DNA of 64,000 nt from Eunapius fragilis (Eukaryota > Porifera > Demospongiae > Spongillida > Spongillidae): positions 5,493,408 to 5,557,407 of the forward strand of contig OY811971.1 of assembly GCA_963681505.1 (NCBI GenBank), in the 5' to 3' direction. A program made the translations under genes and the position numbers. Each line of letters opens with the position of its first letter. Position 1 is the first letter of the stretch. This document shows positions 11,026 to 19,875 of the stretch, piece by piece. The notes under the pieces are model-generated. The model saw only the letters and a program-made list of their open reading frames with translations, did no database searches and was not told where the DNA came from.

Positions 11026-12595
11026 CTATGTACGATTATTATTATTATTATTAAAGTCAGAAGGGATCACAGTCCTAGCCAGTATGGCCCTTGCTATGGC
11101 TCTCACCAGGGTGATATTCAACCTTCCAAACATGTCACTGATCACCCTGGCTTTACGAAATGAGGAAGAGCCAAAGGCCAAGCGTGTGGCCAGTAGAGCG
11201 AAGGTTCCTCTTGCTTCCTCACCCCAATTGCAGTACGTTTCTACTGCTAGAGGCACACACCTCCAGCCTAGTTCAGCACATTTAGGGTCATTGGCTGTGT
11301 GCTTTCTGTTTTCTGCAGCTTCAGCAGCAGCACCCACCCTCCTACTTGCCTCAGCCAAAATAGCAGGGGTAAGAGGAGATGTGACCGTGATGTCAAAGGC
11401 CGCCGACTTGCCTTGAGCCCAGTCCCTCACTAGCACATCAGCTGGGCGAGCGCGATCCAGTCCTGGAGTGAGGCCACTTCCAGCTTCTAACCTTGCTGCA
11501 ATGTGGGCTTGGTGGCAAAAGCTCAGAAAGACATCACGCAACCTATTGTGACGTATAACTACATCGCCACCACGCCGGCAGGTAGCTGCATGATGGCCCA
11601 GAGGGTCCAATGCCACATCAGGGCAGAGACCACATGAAGAGCCTCTGGAAGTGTCCAAGCCCAACCACCACTTCACTGCTATCTGAAGCTCATTGGGATC
11701 TAAATGTAGCCCAAGACCTATAGAAGGCACAACTGAGAGCCAAGAGGCTGCATGGGGTGCAGATGTAGAAAGAAGACGTGCTTTGTCTGCGTCAGTTGCA
11801 GCTGCAATTACAAGCCCAAAAGAGTGGTCATCCAGCCTCTGAGACAAGATTCTCTGTGGGATCGGGGAAGCTAAAATAGACTCCACAGAGATGCCATCTG
11901 GAGGTGAGACCAAACCATTGTACTTGACAATTGACCGCATCAGGTGAGGGTTGTCAGCACTCCCCAGGCCAGAAAAGCTCAGTGATGCAATGTATGCCGC
12001 ACAGGAATGGTGTGAAATTGAGCGCAGACCAAGGCCACCATAGCTCAAGCCAAGTTGAGCCTGTTTCCAGGCTACATCAGAAATGTCCGTGGCTACACAG
12101 TTTGAAAAACACATCCTGACATCACTGTCAAAGGACTCCAGGGAGCTAAAGGCAAGGTGAGGGGGTGTTGTTCGAGCCACATGCACCATTTTGCAGAAGC
12201 CACCACACAAACGCAGGAGGATAAGAGCTACCTGAGGATCAATACTGGCAACCTCTTCCAATTTAGAAAGCAGCTTTGAGGCAATCTTGCGCCTAGAAGC
12301 AATGAACTTTGAGCAAAACAAGAAGTCACCTATGGGGGCCCCAAGTAACTCCAAATGTGGCACCTGAGAGCTCTTTATCATCACCGGGAAGGTGCTGCTC
12401 AGCTCATTACGACTATACAGCTCACATTTGGCAAGGTTGATAAAAATTCCAAAAGGAGGACCCAATTCTTCAATCATCTGCATCGCTCTAAGTACTGCAG
12501 ATTTAGTGCCAGCCAGCACCCCATCATCCAGGAACCATGCATTGAAAAGCATCTCAATGCATTCAACATCCACATCGACTGCGGAGATGATTAAG
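11026..12595 (-). mobile_element. Second LINE copy, 5-prime truncated, tail to tail with the first
   Basis: On the minus strand the frame repeats the last ~515 residues of the ORF at 8417-10975 with only a few substitutions (for example V-M-H to A-M-Q around the residues before I-E-E-L-G, and GKP to GKS near the endonuclease). It enters the RT just before I-I-S-A-V-D, so motifs A and B are absent, while F-L-D-D-G, the Cys-His cluster and the endonuclease motifs remain. Its 3-prime end lies at 11041 in an ATT/TAA tract, only about 65 bp from the 3-prime end of the first copy. The pair makes a nearly perfect 1.5-kb inverted repeat. The low divergence suggests recent insertion or gene conversion between arms. 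It cannot encode a working RT. Confidence 0.9.
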
Positions 12596-12600
12596 TGAAA

Positions 12601-12690
12601 ATGAGTGGCAAGCGACGCTACTGTCACCACTGTGGGGAATGCGTGTGTAGATCTACTTGTACATGTCCTGTCCTGAATGCTTCAAAATGA
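12601..12690 (+). pseudogene. Cys-rich ORF remnant, possible DNA-transposase N-terminus
   Basis: A 29-codon frame beginning M-S-G-K-R-R-Y-C-H-H-C-G-E-C-V-C-R-S-T ends at TGA. A C-H-H-C-G-E-x-V-x-R-S-T zinc-knuckle start is something I associate with transposon proteins in cnidarians and sponges. Another frame continues as C-P-E-C-F-K-M-S-R-Y-W, so a frame slip is possible. It begins within ten bases of the truncation point of the minus-strand LINE. Assignment to the surrounding CACTA-like element is inference. Confidence 0.35.
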
Positions 12691-14199
12691 GCAGATACTG
12701 GTCTCCGGCCTGGGAGGTGTGGACCTTCACGGGCGTGGCCTCATCTGGTAAATGTGTCGGTAGGCGCCATTTTTGTTGTGACGAACCCCCTTCTTTCAGT
12801 CTACAGGATCTAGGAATAGGTTGTAACGCGGAAGTACGTGCTTTTCGTTATGTAAGTTGATATCTGATACTTGTTTTTCCTCTCGCTTACCCTTTCTACT
12901 AGCGTACTCTGGAGCACCATGAGGTATGTCAATGTGTCACAAGGATCTCATTTTTTTTTTGTAACAGATGAACGTTTGCTGGCAAGAGAGTTGTGCCTTT
13001 CGCACGCATTATGGTATACTCTTTCCAATCTGTAAGTTGTTGTATTATTATTGTTGGGCGTATGATTTTGTTTCCTCGCTTACAGTCGAAGTTACTTTGT
13101 TTGTCTCTGGAGCGCAATGAGGTATGTGCAAAAGAATCTCTTTTTCTCACCTGCGACTTTTTGTAAACAGATGAAGGTTTGATGACGAGAGAGTTGTGTG
13201 ACTATCTTACAGGTTCACGCCCGTGTCATCAATAACCTAACCGCAATTGTGATTAAGCAAGTACTTCGTGTGGTTCTCATCCTATAATCGTATCTTTCAA
13301 CAGGACAGAACCCTACCAGTACAGTTGTTTCGTACATCAATACGTACAGAGACCAAGCAAAATACTTGCGTTTCCCTTTCGTACATGCTTGTGTATTTGT
13401 ACAATGACTTTTTCAAAACTGCTTCAGAAAATGAGAAAGGTGCATGTGATAGTGGGGTGCTGCGCATGGGTGGCGAAGCGGAGCGGTGCCTAAAACGTAC
13501 CGACGGTACGACACGGTAAAAAGCGAACCTCTTTAACCGTCGATTTACCGAAGTGACGGATTTTAACGTATAAATGACGTGACAGAGTGACGGGGAAAGA
13601 GACGTTACCGTCCACTCTCAGTCCACAGACGGCCCGTTGAAATTGATTTCAACGGTATCCGCCTACTGTACATCAAAGAGACGGGTAAGGTCACGTGATG
13701 AGACGTTACCGTGTCCATGTAACGGTTTCGCTGTGGTGGGAGGGAGACATTTACTATTGTCATACAATCCACATGTACATTTAATGTCACTAGCTGCCAT
13801 GATACATACCCTGAAAGGTGGTGTAGAGAAATGGTAACAGCTGGCAAAGATGAGTTGCATTAGGGAAGGATGAGGCAGGAATCATCCAAATCTTAAAACA
13901 CCACAACCACGTCGCACATCAATCATGATTAAACATTTGAAAACCTAAGTACATCACATGGCAGGAGCTGCATAACAATACATTACACATCCCCATGCAC
14001 CCAGCCCTTATCCACATACACACATGCACTCCACCCTCTCACACACATATGCACTCCACACCCAAAACCCACCCCTCTACCTCCATGTAGATGGGTGGGT
14101 TGTTTGGGAGGGGGTTGTGATATGTAGGTGGGTGTGTTTGGTAGTAGGGACAGGTTAAGCAGTAGAGTTAGGCTAGGTAATGCAGAGGTGGTCTTGTTG

Positions 14200-15158
14200 T
14201 AAGTATTGACAACACACCTCACCTTCCCCAATACACCTCCATCTTACCCAGTACACCTCCATCTTCCCCAGTACACCTCCATCCCCTGATAATCCACTAT
14301 AATGCCCCTCTCCCCAGGTCATCAGTATCACAGGGATTTCAGTGGCCTATGGTCTGGGCACCTGGACCTATGGCCTGGGCACCACTGCTGTACTAATGAT
14401 ATGATATCAAATATACAAAAGGTATAACGAAGGTCATTTGAATTAAGGGAATTGGTATGGGAAAGGGGTAGGCATTAGATAGAAACACCCTATTAAAAAA
14501 AAGTGGCAAGACTTGCCAAAATAAAGTAAGACTTGGCAAGTCTTGTTAAAACTTGCATCATGTTTTAATAAGACTTGTCAAAACTTACCAAGACTTGTCA
14601 AGACTACAAGCAAGACTTGCCAAGAGATTTCAAGAAATTGGAACAGAAGTGACAAGATTTGGCCTGAAGTGTAAAGTTATTCCAAGATGGGTCTTGACAA
14701 GGTTTATCAAGATTTGACAAGATTGTGTATGACTTGGCAAGGTGAAATATATAATAGTATACATGTATAAATTAGCATACTCATACACTTGAACTATAAC
14801 TTAGTGTCCCTACACTTTTGATTTGGTTTCTGTACAAAATCTTTGATTTCCCATTCACTGTCGTTATATCTATTCTTGATCAATTCTGAATGAAGAAAAA
14901 TGTTACAAAAGTGAAATGAGTATGCCTCAATGTAGCTTACGTATCACTTAGGCAACTTAGGTTTGATCCAAAGCCAATCTTTCACTTTTGTAGATGAAAA
15001 AAAGGAGACCTTGCCAATTCCTCTTTAAGTAATAAAGAGGTCCAGTCCAAATATACTCTTTGTGGGTAACAGCATAACATCAATTCCATTCACCTATACA
15101 TTATACAGTTACATATATGTTCAATGAAACACACTATGCAAAATTAAAATTCAACATA
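14200..15158. other. No gene seen; AAGACTTG-rich degenerate repeat
   Basis: The segment after duplicon A has no supported exon. Between about 14505 and 14745 it is a degenerate repeat of AAGACTTG/CAAGTCTTG motifs, preceded by ccctattaaaaaaaa near 14486. A similar AAGACTTG cluster, in mirrored arrangement and ending ttttttatagggg, lies at 18370-18447. The two may be the ends of one element (see findings). The rest is AT-rich unique sequence. Confidence 0.5.
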
Positions 15159-15895
15159 CTATGTGCATTTGCTCAAGAATTTCAGGTCTTGCTTCCTGGA
15201 TCGATATGGAGGGTGTTGATGTAACTGTAACAAAGAACTGATATCACACATTTCATATTTTAAAAAAATTAAAATACTCTGCATGTGTACATGTCACATT
15301 TACTTGGGCTGTTCCTATTGTTGAGAACAAAATATAATACAAGTATTACTGGTCCAATTTGCCCTCTCACTTTTTGTGCCGGGAATGGAAGTGGACAGTT
15401 GAACATTGATAGAAATCCATTAACTGCAAGCCAAATATGTACAATGATGGATCCTTGGCTGGCAATCTCTACAGAGTTGCTACACATTTTATTACATACA
15501 GCTGATAGCAACTGACCATGTACAAGTTTGGGTTGCAATTGCCTGTAAACTATACTGTCCTTGACCTGAAAGAAATCCTGCATATAAAGACACAAAAAGA
15601 GTACCTAGCAAATCTTAATTGGCACACTTATCCTCATTGTTATCACACTTTAAACAAGTAATGCAAATGTTATACCAGTGGTGCTGACTCTGACTGGCTT
15701 TCTTCAGTCTCTAATGGTCGAAGGATGAGCATTTTTTTTTAATTGATGAATGGTACCACTTACTTTGTGTAAAGTTGTGAAAATCTCACCTGTACATAAA
15801 CATAAGTACAAAATATAGTTACCTTGAAAGGGTGCAAATTGAACTTTCCATTGATTTCATGATCACAGACTGTGTCCTCTCTGGACAGATGTGAC
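15159..15895 (-). CDS. Hypothetical split gene, three candidate exons
   Basis: Three minus-strand open stretches have fitting splice signals. Exon a ends at 15823 (L-S-R-E-D-T-V-C-D-H-E-I-N-G-K-F and so on, then AAG/GTAACT). Exon b is 15371-15565 (195 bp, CAG on the left, CAAAAA/GTGAGA on the right; V-K-D-S-I-V-Y-R-Q-L-Q-P-K-L-V-H-G-Q). Exon c is 15159-15224 (CAG/TTACATC to TAG; L-H-Q-H-P-P-Y-R-S-R-K-Q-D-L). All joins are phase 0. I do not recognise the protein. The plus strand of exon b is also open, so the coding strand is not certain. It may belong to the same transcription unit as 17685-18185. The upstream start of exon a was not found. Confidence 0.35.
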
Positions 15896-16575
15896 TTCTA
15901 ATTCACAGCTCCTATACCTTAACACAAAAAAAAAACTATAGTCATACATAATACGTTTGAGCAAGTGGAGTAGGAAGCACGGGGTCGTGGGGGCAATTGC
16001 CCTCACAATTAATTCTCCCTCCTCCCCAAACTTTATCACCCTAAAAATATAGGTATAGAGCCTCCTCTACCTATTTCCCCCTCCCCCCACCTCTAAACGA
16101 GTCTGTACTAGCTTCTATATCGCGGTCATTAAATTGCACCTGTAGTACGCGCGAATGAAAATATAGACGTCGAGTTCAGAATCAACAGTTCACATACAAG
16201 TCGACCGTTCGGCTTTAAAGTTATAGCAGAAATTATATGTATCTCTTACCACCATATTAAAAATTAGCTGCGGAGTTAATTTCTGTTGCGGTTAACGCGT
16301 CACGACCTAGCTACATTATGGCGCAAAACATTATAACTGTAGTCCTTGAGTTTCTGGCTACAAACGTGGCATGTACAGAGCGGCCGCAACCATGTTTATC
16401 CCTTAAAGGTCGTACAGCGCACAATTCAAGCCACATGCGATTTAATTAGAATATACACATGCGCTTACTGTTCAGGGTCAATGTAATACCTTCTTTGTAG
16501 GATTCCTTTTTCTTTTTTCTTCAGTTGACACCTTGTCCTATCAGCACTGCAGAGGTAAACAATATATGCTATCAT

Positions 16576-16605
16576 TAGTAGATGGATTGGAAACGGCGCA
16601 CGTGA
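16576..16605. repeat. 30-bp inverted repeat, left copy (partner 18250-18279)
   Basis: A perfect 30-bp match in inverse orientation to 18250-18279 (starts TAGTAGATGGATTGG, ends GGCGCACGTGA). The right copy lies about 65 bp upstream of the ATG of the minus-strand gene at 18185. The arms, 1.7 kb apart, enclose two convergent split genes. They may be the ends of a mobile element or a duplicated promoter; I saw no target-site duplication. Confidence 0.7.
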
Positions 16606-17164
16606 GCCATACATTTCACGCGAAATATTTGCGCGCACTCCTCGCAGGTGTTAAAGAGACTCGCCCCCCAAAAGTCGTTCCGTAAAACTCGAGATCTAGC
16701 AACGTGAATAACGTCTAGAGGTAGCATTAGGTGAGTAGATCATGAATTGCCAGTTTTCTACGTAATTTGTTGTTCCTATCGGTAGATCTGAAAATTGTTG
16801 TATCACAAGTCTTGCCTACAACTCGTTCGTGTAACGCAAGAAGGAATTGAGTTTGCTGCCTGTGAGCGATAACACTGATTGTACTAGTCATATTATACTG
16901 CAACGCACTATTTTCGGGCTACTCGCGTTTCGGTATCCAAAATAGTTATTAAAAACATGAATTGTAACCTCAACCTGAACTCATTCGTGCTGATGGCGAC
17001 AGTATATCCGTTTGATTTTTTTTTTTACCAGCATCCGATAGAGAAATAGTTTTTACACAGCAAGGCGCATACATTTGGCTTGTCATACTTAAAATTTGTA
17101 TAGTATATAACCTCATAGGGTACTGCCTGAATTAATCATACGTGTACATACATTTATGTGTAGA

Positions 17165-17516
17165 ATGGGCAAGTTTAGACTTGACTGTCGCACCAAGAGG
17201 CTTAGGAAGGGACAAGCAAACACCACTTCCCTTACAGTGAGGATTATGCGGGAGAAGGTATCTGTTTTCAAATTATCAATCCCTTTGAAGCTGCTGTCAT
17301 ACAAGGTATTTGTTTAGAGTTGTTTTGCGAAATTTATATTTCTGGTTCTACAGATATCAGTTCCACTTTCTATATATAAAGCTAGTCCTGTGGATAGTTT
17401 GATGACTTTACAACAACGTATGAAGTTGCTAAATGTTGAAATCGGTGTGTATATGTATTAATTATTACGTGCTGAGTGTTACTGGTATCTTATTATTATT
17501 ATATCCAGCTGCATAA
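17165..17516 (+). CDS. Hypothetical small basic protein, three exons
   Basis: Exon 1 is 17165-17305 (M-G-K-F-R-L-D-C-R-T-K-R-L-R-K-G-Q-A, then CAAG/GTATTT). Exon 2 is 17354-17444 (TTCTACAG/ATATCAG, ending ATCG/GTGTGT). Exon 3 is 17509-17516 (ATATCCAG/CTGCATAA). The splice phases agree (0, then 1) and give a protein of about 79 residues rich in Lys and Arg at its N-terminus. No family recognised. It converges on the minus-strand gene at 17685-18185, inside the 30-bp inverted repeats. The short length and tiny last exon keep confidence low. Confidence 0.3.
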
Positions 17517-17684
17517 CGCATTGCATTCTCCTCCATTGTGCTTAAAGGCTCACCATCTGTGTGGCTGTGCACATAAGGGTAGTGAGGAAGGACCATGGTG
17601 TGGTGATGGAGGACCATGGGTGGTGATGGAATCCATGGTGTAGTGATGGAGGACCACGGTATGGTGAGGGAAGACCATGCTCAC

Positions 17685-18185
17685 CATCTGTGTGGCTATC
17701 CTCTGTTCTTATAATTTCCGTTCGTCTGTGTAAAAGTGATTTAAACATGATAGATGTCAAGCGTTGGAAGACGATTGGACTAACTGTGATACGTGAAAAG
17801 TGTCGAAATAGTCCTCTCCATCTATCTAGAAATTCATCAGAAATGCGAAACGCATGAAATGATGTCCACATCTTTTCCCGTCCAGCACAAAACCTTTTCT
17901 TGTTCGTAAGGCAGCTTACAATACTGACAAGTCGATCACGCAACCAGTTTATGAAACTGTCCATCGCCTCTTTCGATTCTTCTTTCAATAACCAAGTCTT
18001 CAATCCACTCACGGCTCTTCTGGCGTCATCCGCTGTTGCAGAGGTAATGTCGTCCTGCAGTAGAAGGTGTATGGCCATTTTAACGTCATCTAGAAGAAAC
18101 AGACGTAATTACCACATAGAAGTAGCTAATGTAGCTTGCCTAACCGCTCAAACGAACCTTCCCCAAAATCTCGCCGCGCATCCAT
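17685..18185 (-). CDS. Hypothetical protein, possibly transposon-derived, N-terminal exons
   Basis: Exon 1 (18158-18185) encodes M-D-A-R-R-D-F-G-E plus one base before GTTCGT. Exon 2 (17685-18089) joins in frame after CTTCTAG and continues D-V-K-M-A-I-H-L-L-L-Q-D-D-I-T-S and so on, with W-T-S-F-H-A-F-R-I-S-D-E-F-L and V-F-Q-R-L-T-S-I-M-F-K-S-L-L further on. The best end is the GTGAGC donor after S-H-T-D. The pattern W-x-S-F-H-x-x-R followed by a V-F-K/MFKSLL block reminds me of uncharacterised, often element-linked proteins in cnidarians and sponges, but I cannot name a family. The GCCACACAGATGGTGAGC donor region is duplicated about 120 bp downstream (near 17550), separated by a short ccatggtg/gatggagga minisatellite. 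Later exons may be those at 15.2-15.9 kb. Confidence 0.45.
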
Positions 18186-18478
18186 GCCCTGTATACGTAC
18201 AAAAAACTGGGTACGAGCACCTGCAAGGAGTGTAGGTGTTAATTGGTGTTCACGTGCGCCGTTTCCAATCCATCTACTAAAATATCTATGATGCTATTAC
18301 ACTCCAACTTCCACCACGTGCATGATTATTTTATTAGTTTTGATTATTGCGTCACTATTAATAGAAATAGTCTTGACAAGACTTAACAAGGTCTTGCTAA
18401 GACTTGCTAAGACTTGGCAAGCCGTTGCAAGAATTTTTTATAGGGGCAGTCACGTATAGTTCTACACTTCTTTCGTCC

Positions 18479-19250
18479 TCAGTACTCAAAGGTCACAACC
18501 TTTGTCTTCAGGTACTCATGCAGAGCTTCTTCACCTGAAAGGATACGTACCACGTTACCATGTTACCCCCCTCATGTTATTATGTCGTGTTCTCATGTGA
18601 CCCCCACATGCTATCCACATGTTACCTCCACATTATTACCCCCCCCCCCCCCCATGACCCCCCACATGCTACCCACATGTAACATGCATGTTACCCTCTC
18701 GTGTTACCCCACATGTTACCCCCCACTTCGGGGAGCACTACCAAATTACATCACATTAATTAAGGTCCATATGGTGTCCCCTCACCCCATGAGTGAGACG
18801 TCATTTTCGAATGTTCCCTTATAAGGAATGTCTCTCACCTAAGTCCTTCCCAAAGCCAGATTGCTTGAACCCACCTAATGGGGTGGCTACGTCAGTCTTG
18901 ATGTAAGTATTACAAAGACGGTACCAGCCTCTAACTTGTCACTGACACAGAGAGCCTGTGGGAATGGGGAAGAGGGGGAGGGGAGGGGGAAAGAGAGAGA
19001 GGAGGAAGGGGTGAAAGATGATGAAGCTCCTGGTGTTCAGGTAAGTACAGTTGAGTGTAGGGTGGTGTGGGGGGGAGGGGAGGGGAGAACAGTCTTCCAA
19101 TGTACTTACTTTACTTATGTCCTTGGTGAACACAGCATATGCCAGGCCATATTCAGTGCAGTTGGCTCTCCTCAGAGCACCATCTATGTCACTGTAGTGC
19201 AGGTAACAGTGCCATTACGGGGTTAGCATGGGGCTTCAGTACAACAGGGG

Positions 19251-19299
<49 letters not shown>

Positions 19300-19525
19300 T
19301 AAATTAAATGCGTTGCACTAACTCATCTTCACCCACCCTCAACCTCACTTATAGGCAACCTGATGTAGGCCACACCCCTTGCCCAACCCCTTGCCCCACC
19401 CTTCCATCCCTTCTCTCACCCATCCTCAAAGATTGATATGATCATGACGGGTCCAAACGACTCCTCCCGAGCCAATATCATGTGATCCTCCACATTCGTA
19501 ATTATGGTGGGCTCCATAAAGAATC
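18479..19525 (-). pseudogene. ALDH1L-type 10-formyltetrahydrofolate dehydrogenase, last four exons only
   Basis: Four exons with matching phases encode the C-terminus of an aldehyde dehydrogenase of the ALDH1L class: 19420-19525 ([23 protein letters not shown]), 19110-19191 (D-I-D-G-A-L-R-R-A-N-C-T-E-Y-G-L-A), 18839-18955 ([14 protein letters not shown], then [12 protein letters not shown]) and 18479-18534 (E-E-A-L-H-E-Y-L-K-T-K-V-V-T-F-E-Y, stop). ALDH1L enzymes oxidise 10-formyl-THF to THF and CO2 with NADP. The hydrolase, carrier and NADP-binding parts and the catalytic Cys are missing: upstream lie a satellite and ankyrin exons of unrelated phase. Exon 18839-18955 is 117 bp where 118 are needed, a one-base loss after G-T-V-F-V that shifts frame. 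I read it as a severed gene tail, unless the assembly is wrong. Confidence 0.85.
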
Positions 19526-19555
19526 CTGTTAAAAAAGTTCATCCAATGTATTTCC

Positions 19556-19875
19556 ATGCATGACTCCTGCAGGAGTCAAGTATGTCAGCATGCATGACTC
19601 CTGCAGGAGTCAACTATATTGTTGCATGACTCCTGCAGGAGTCAAGTATGTCAGTATGCAAGACTCCTGCATAAGTCAAGTATATCCATGCATGACTCCT
19701 GCAGGAGTCAAGTACGTCAGTACGTATGACTCCTGCAGGAGTCAAGTATGTCATTCAAGTATTTCAATGTATGACTCCTGCAGGAGTCAAGTATTTCAAT
19801 TTATGACTCCAGCAGGAGTCAAGTATGTCAATATGTCTGACTCCTGTAGGAGTCAAGTATTTCAATTTATGACAC
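19556..19875. repeat. Short palindromic satellite array (GACTCCTGCAGGAGTC)
   Basis: About ten units of the perfect 16-bp palindrome GACTCCTGCAGGAGTC, separated by 16-18-bp spacers such as aagtatgtcagtatgcat. It is the same family as the 37.6-49.9 kb array. It abuts ankyrin exon 19876-19974 exactly: the donor region GTGAGTTA of the sister exons is replaced here by gtgtcataaattg, which is satellite spacer. On the other side lies the ALDH1L remnant. The array therefore marks a breakpoint between two genes. Confidence 0.9.

Larger units (their letters stand above)
8097..13735. mobile_element. CACTA/EnSpm-like DNA transposon, interrupted by LINEs
   Basis: The ends carry a 13-bp perfect inverted repeat, CACAGCGAAACCG at 8097-8109 and its complement at 13723-13735, flanked by a 3-bp direct repeat GTG (8094-8096 and 13736-13738). 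Short ACGGTA/TACCGT motifs recur just inside both ends (8130-8235 and 13500-13725), as expected for subterminal transposase-binding sites. A CAC start, subterminal repeats and a 3-bp TSD are the CACTA pattern. The paralogous locus near 30180 reads straight through, so this is an insertion into copy A. The interior is mostly two LINE copies. A short Cys-rich plus-strand ORF (12601-12690) may be a transposase remnant. No complete transposase is visible, so the element is non-autonomous or broken. Confidence 0.7.
5440..14200. repeat. Segmental duplication, copy A (partner 26240-30660)
   Basis: Colinear, diverged similarity links this stretch to 26240-30660. Anchors I matched by eye: 5450-6300 with 26245-27110, the ankyrin exon 6347-6445 with 27154-27252, 6600-6840 with 27420-27675, 7440-7760 with 27800-28345, 7770-7960 with 29595-30100, and 13735-14200 with 30185-30660. 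Copy A alone carries the 5.6-kb CACTA-like insertion. Copy B alone carries an 18-bp minisatellite, a GGT tract and a 299-bp MITE. The non-genic parts of copy A (5440-6340 and 6840-8090) hold no other coding exon I can support. They contain a 21-base G run at 7504-7524 and a CA repeat at about 7890-7943. Confidence 0.85.

Noticed and set aside
10606-12598. Frames antisense to the LINE ORFs
   Set aside because: Shadows of the reverse transcriptase and endonuclease coding strand.
19139-19321. Plus-strand frame ending in a Cys-Val repeat
   Set aside because: It is antisense to an ALDH1L exon and then runs through a GT microsatellite.
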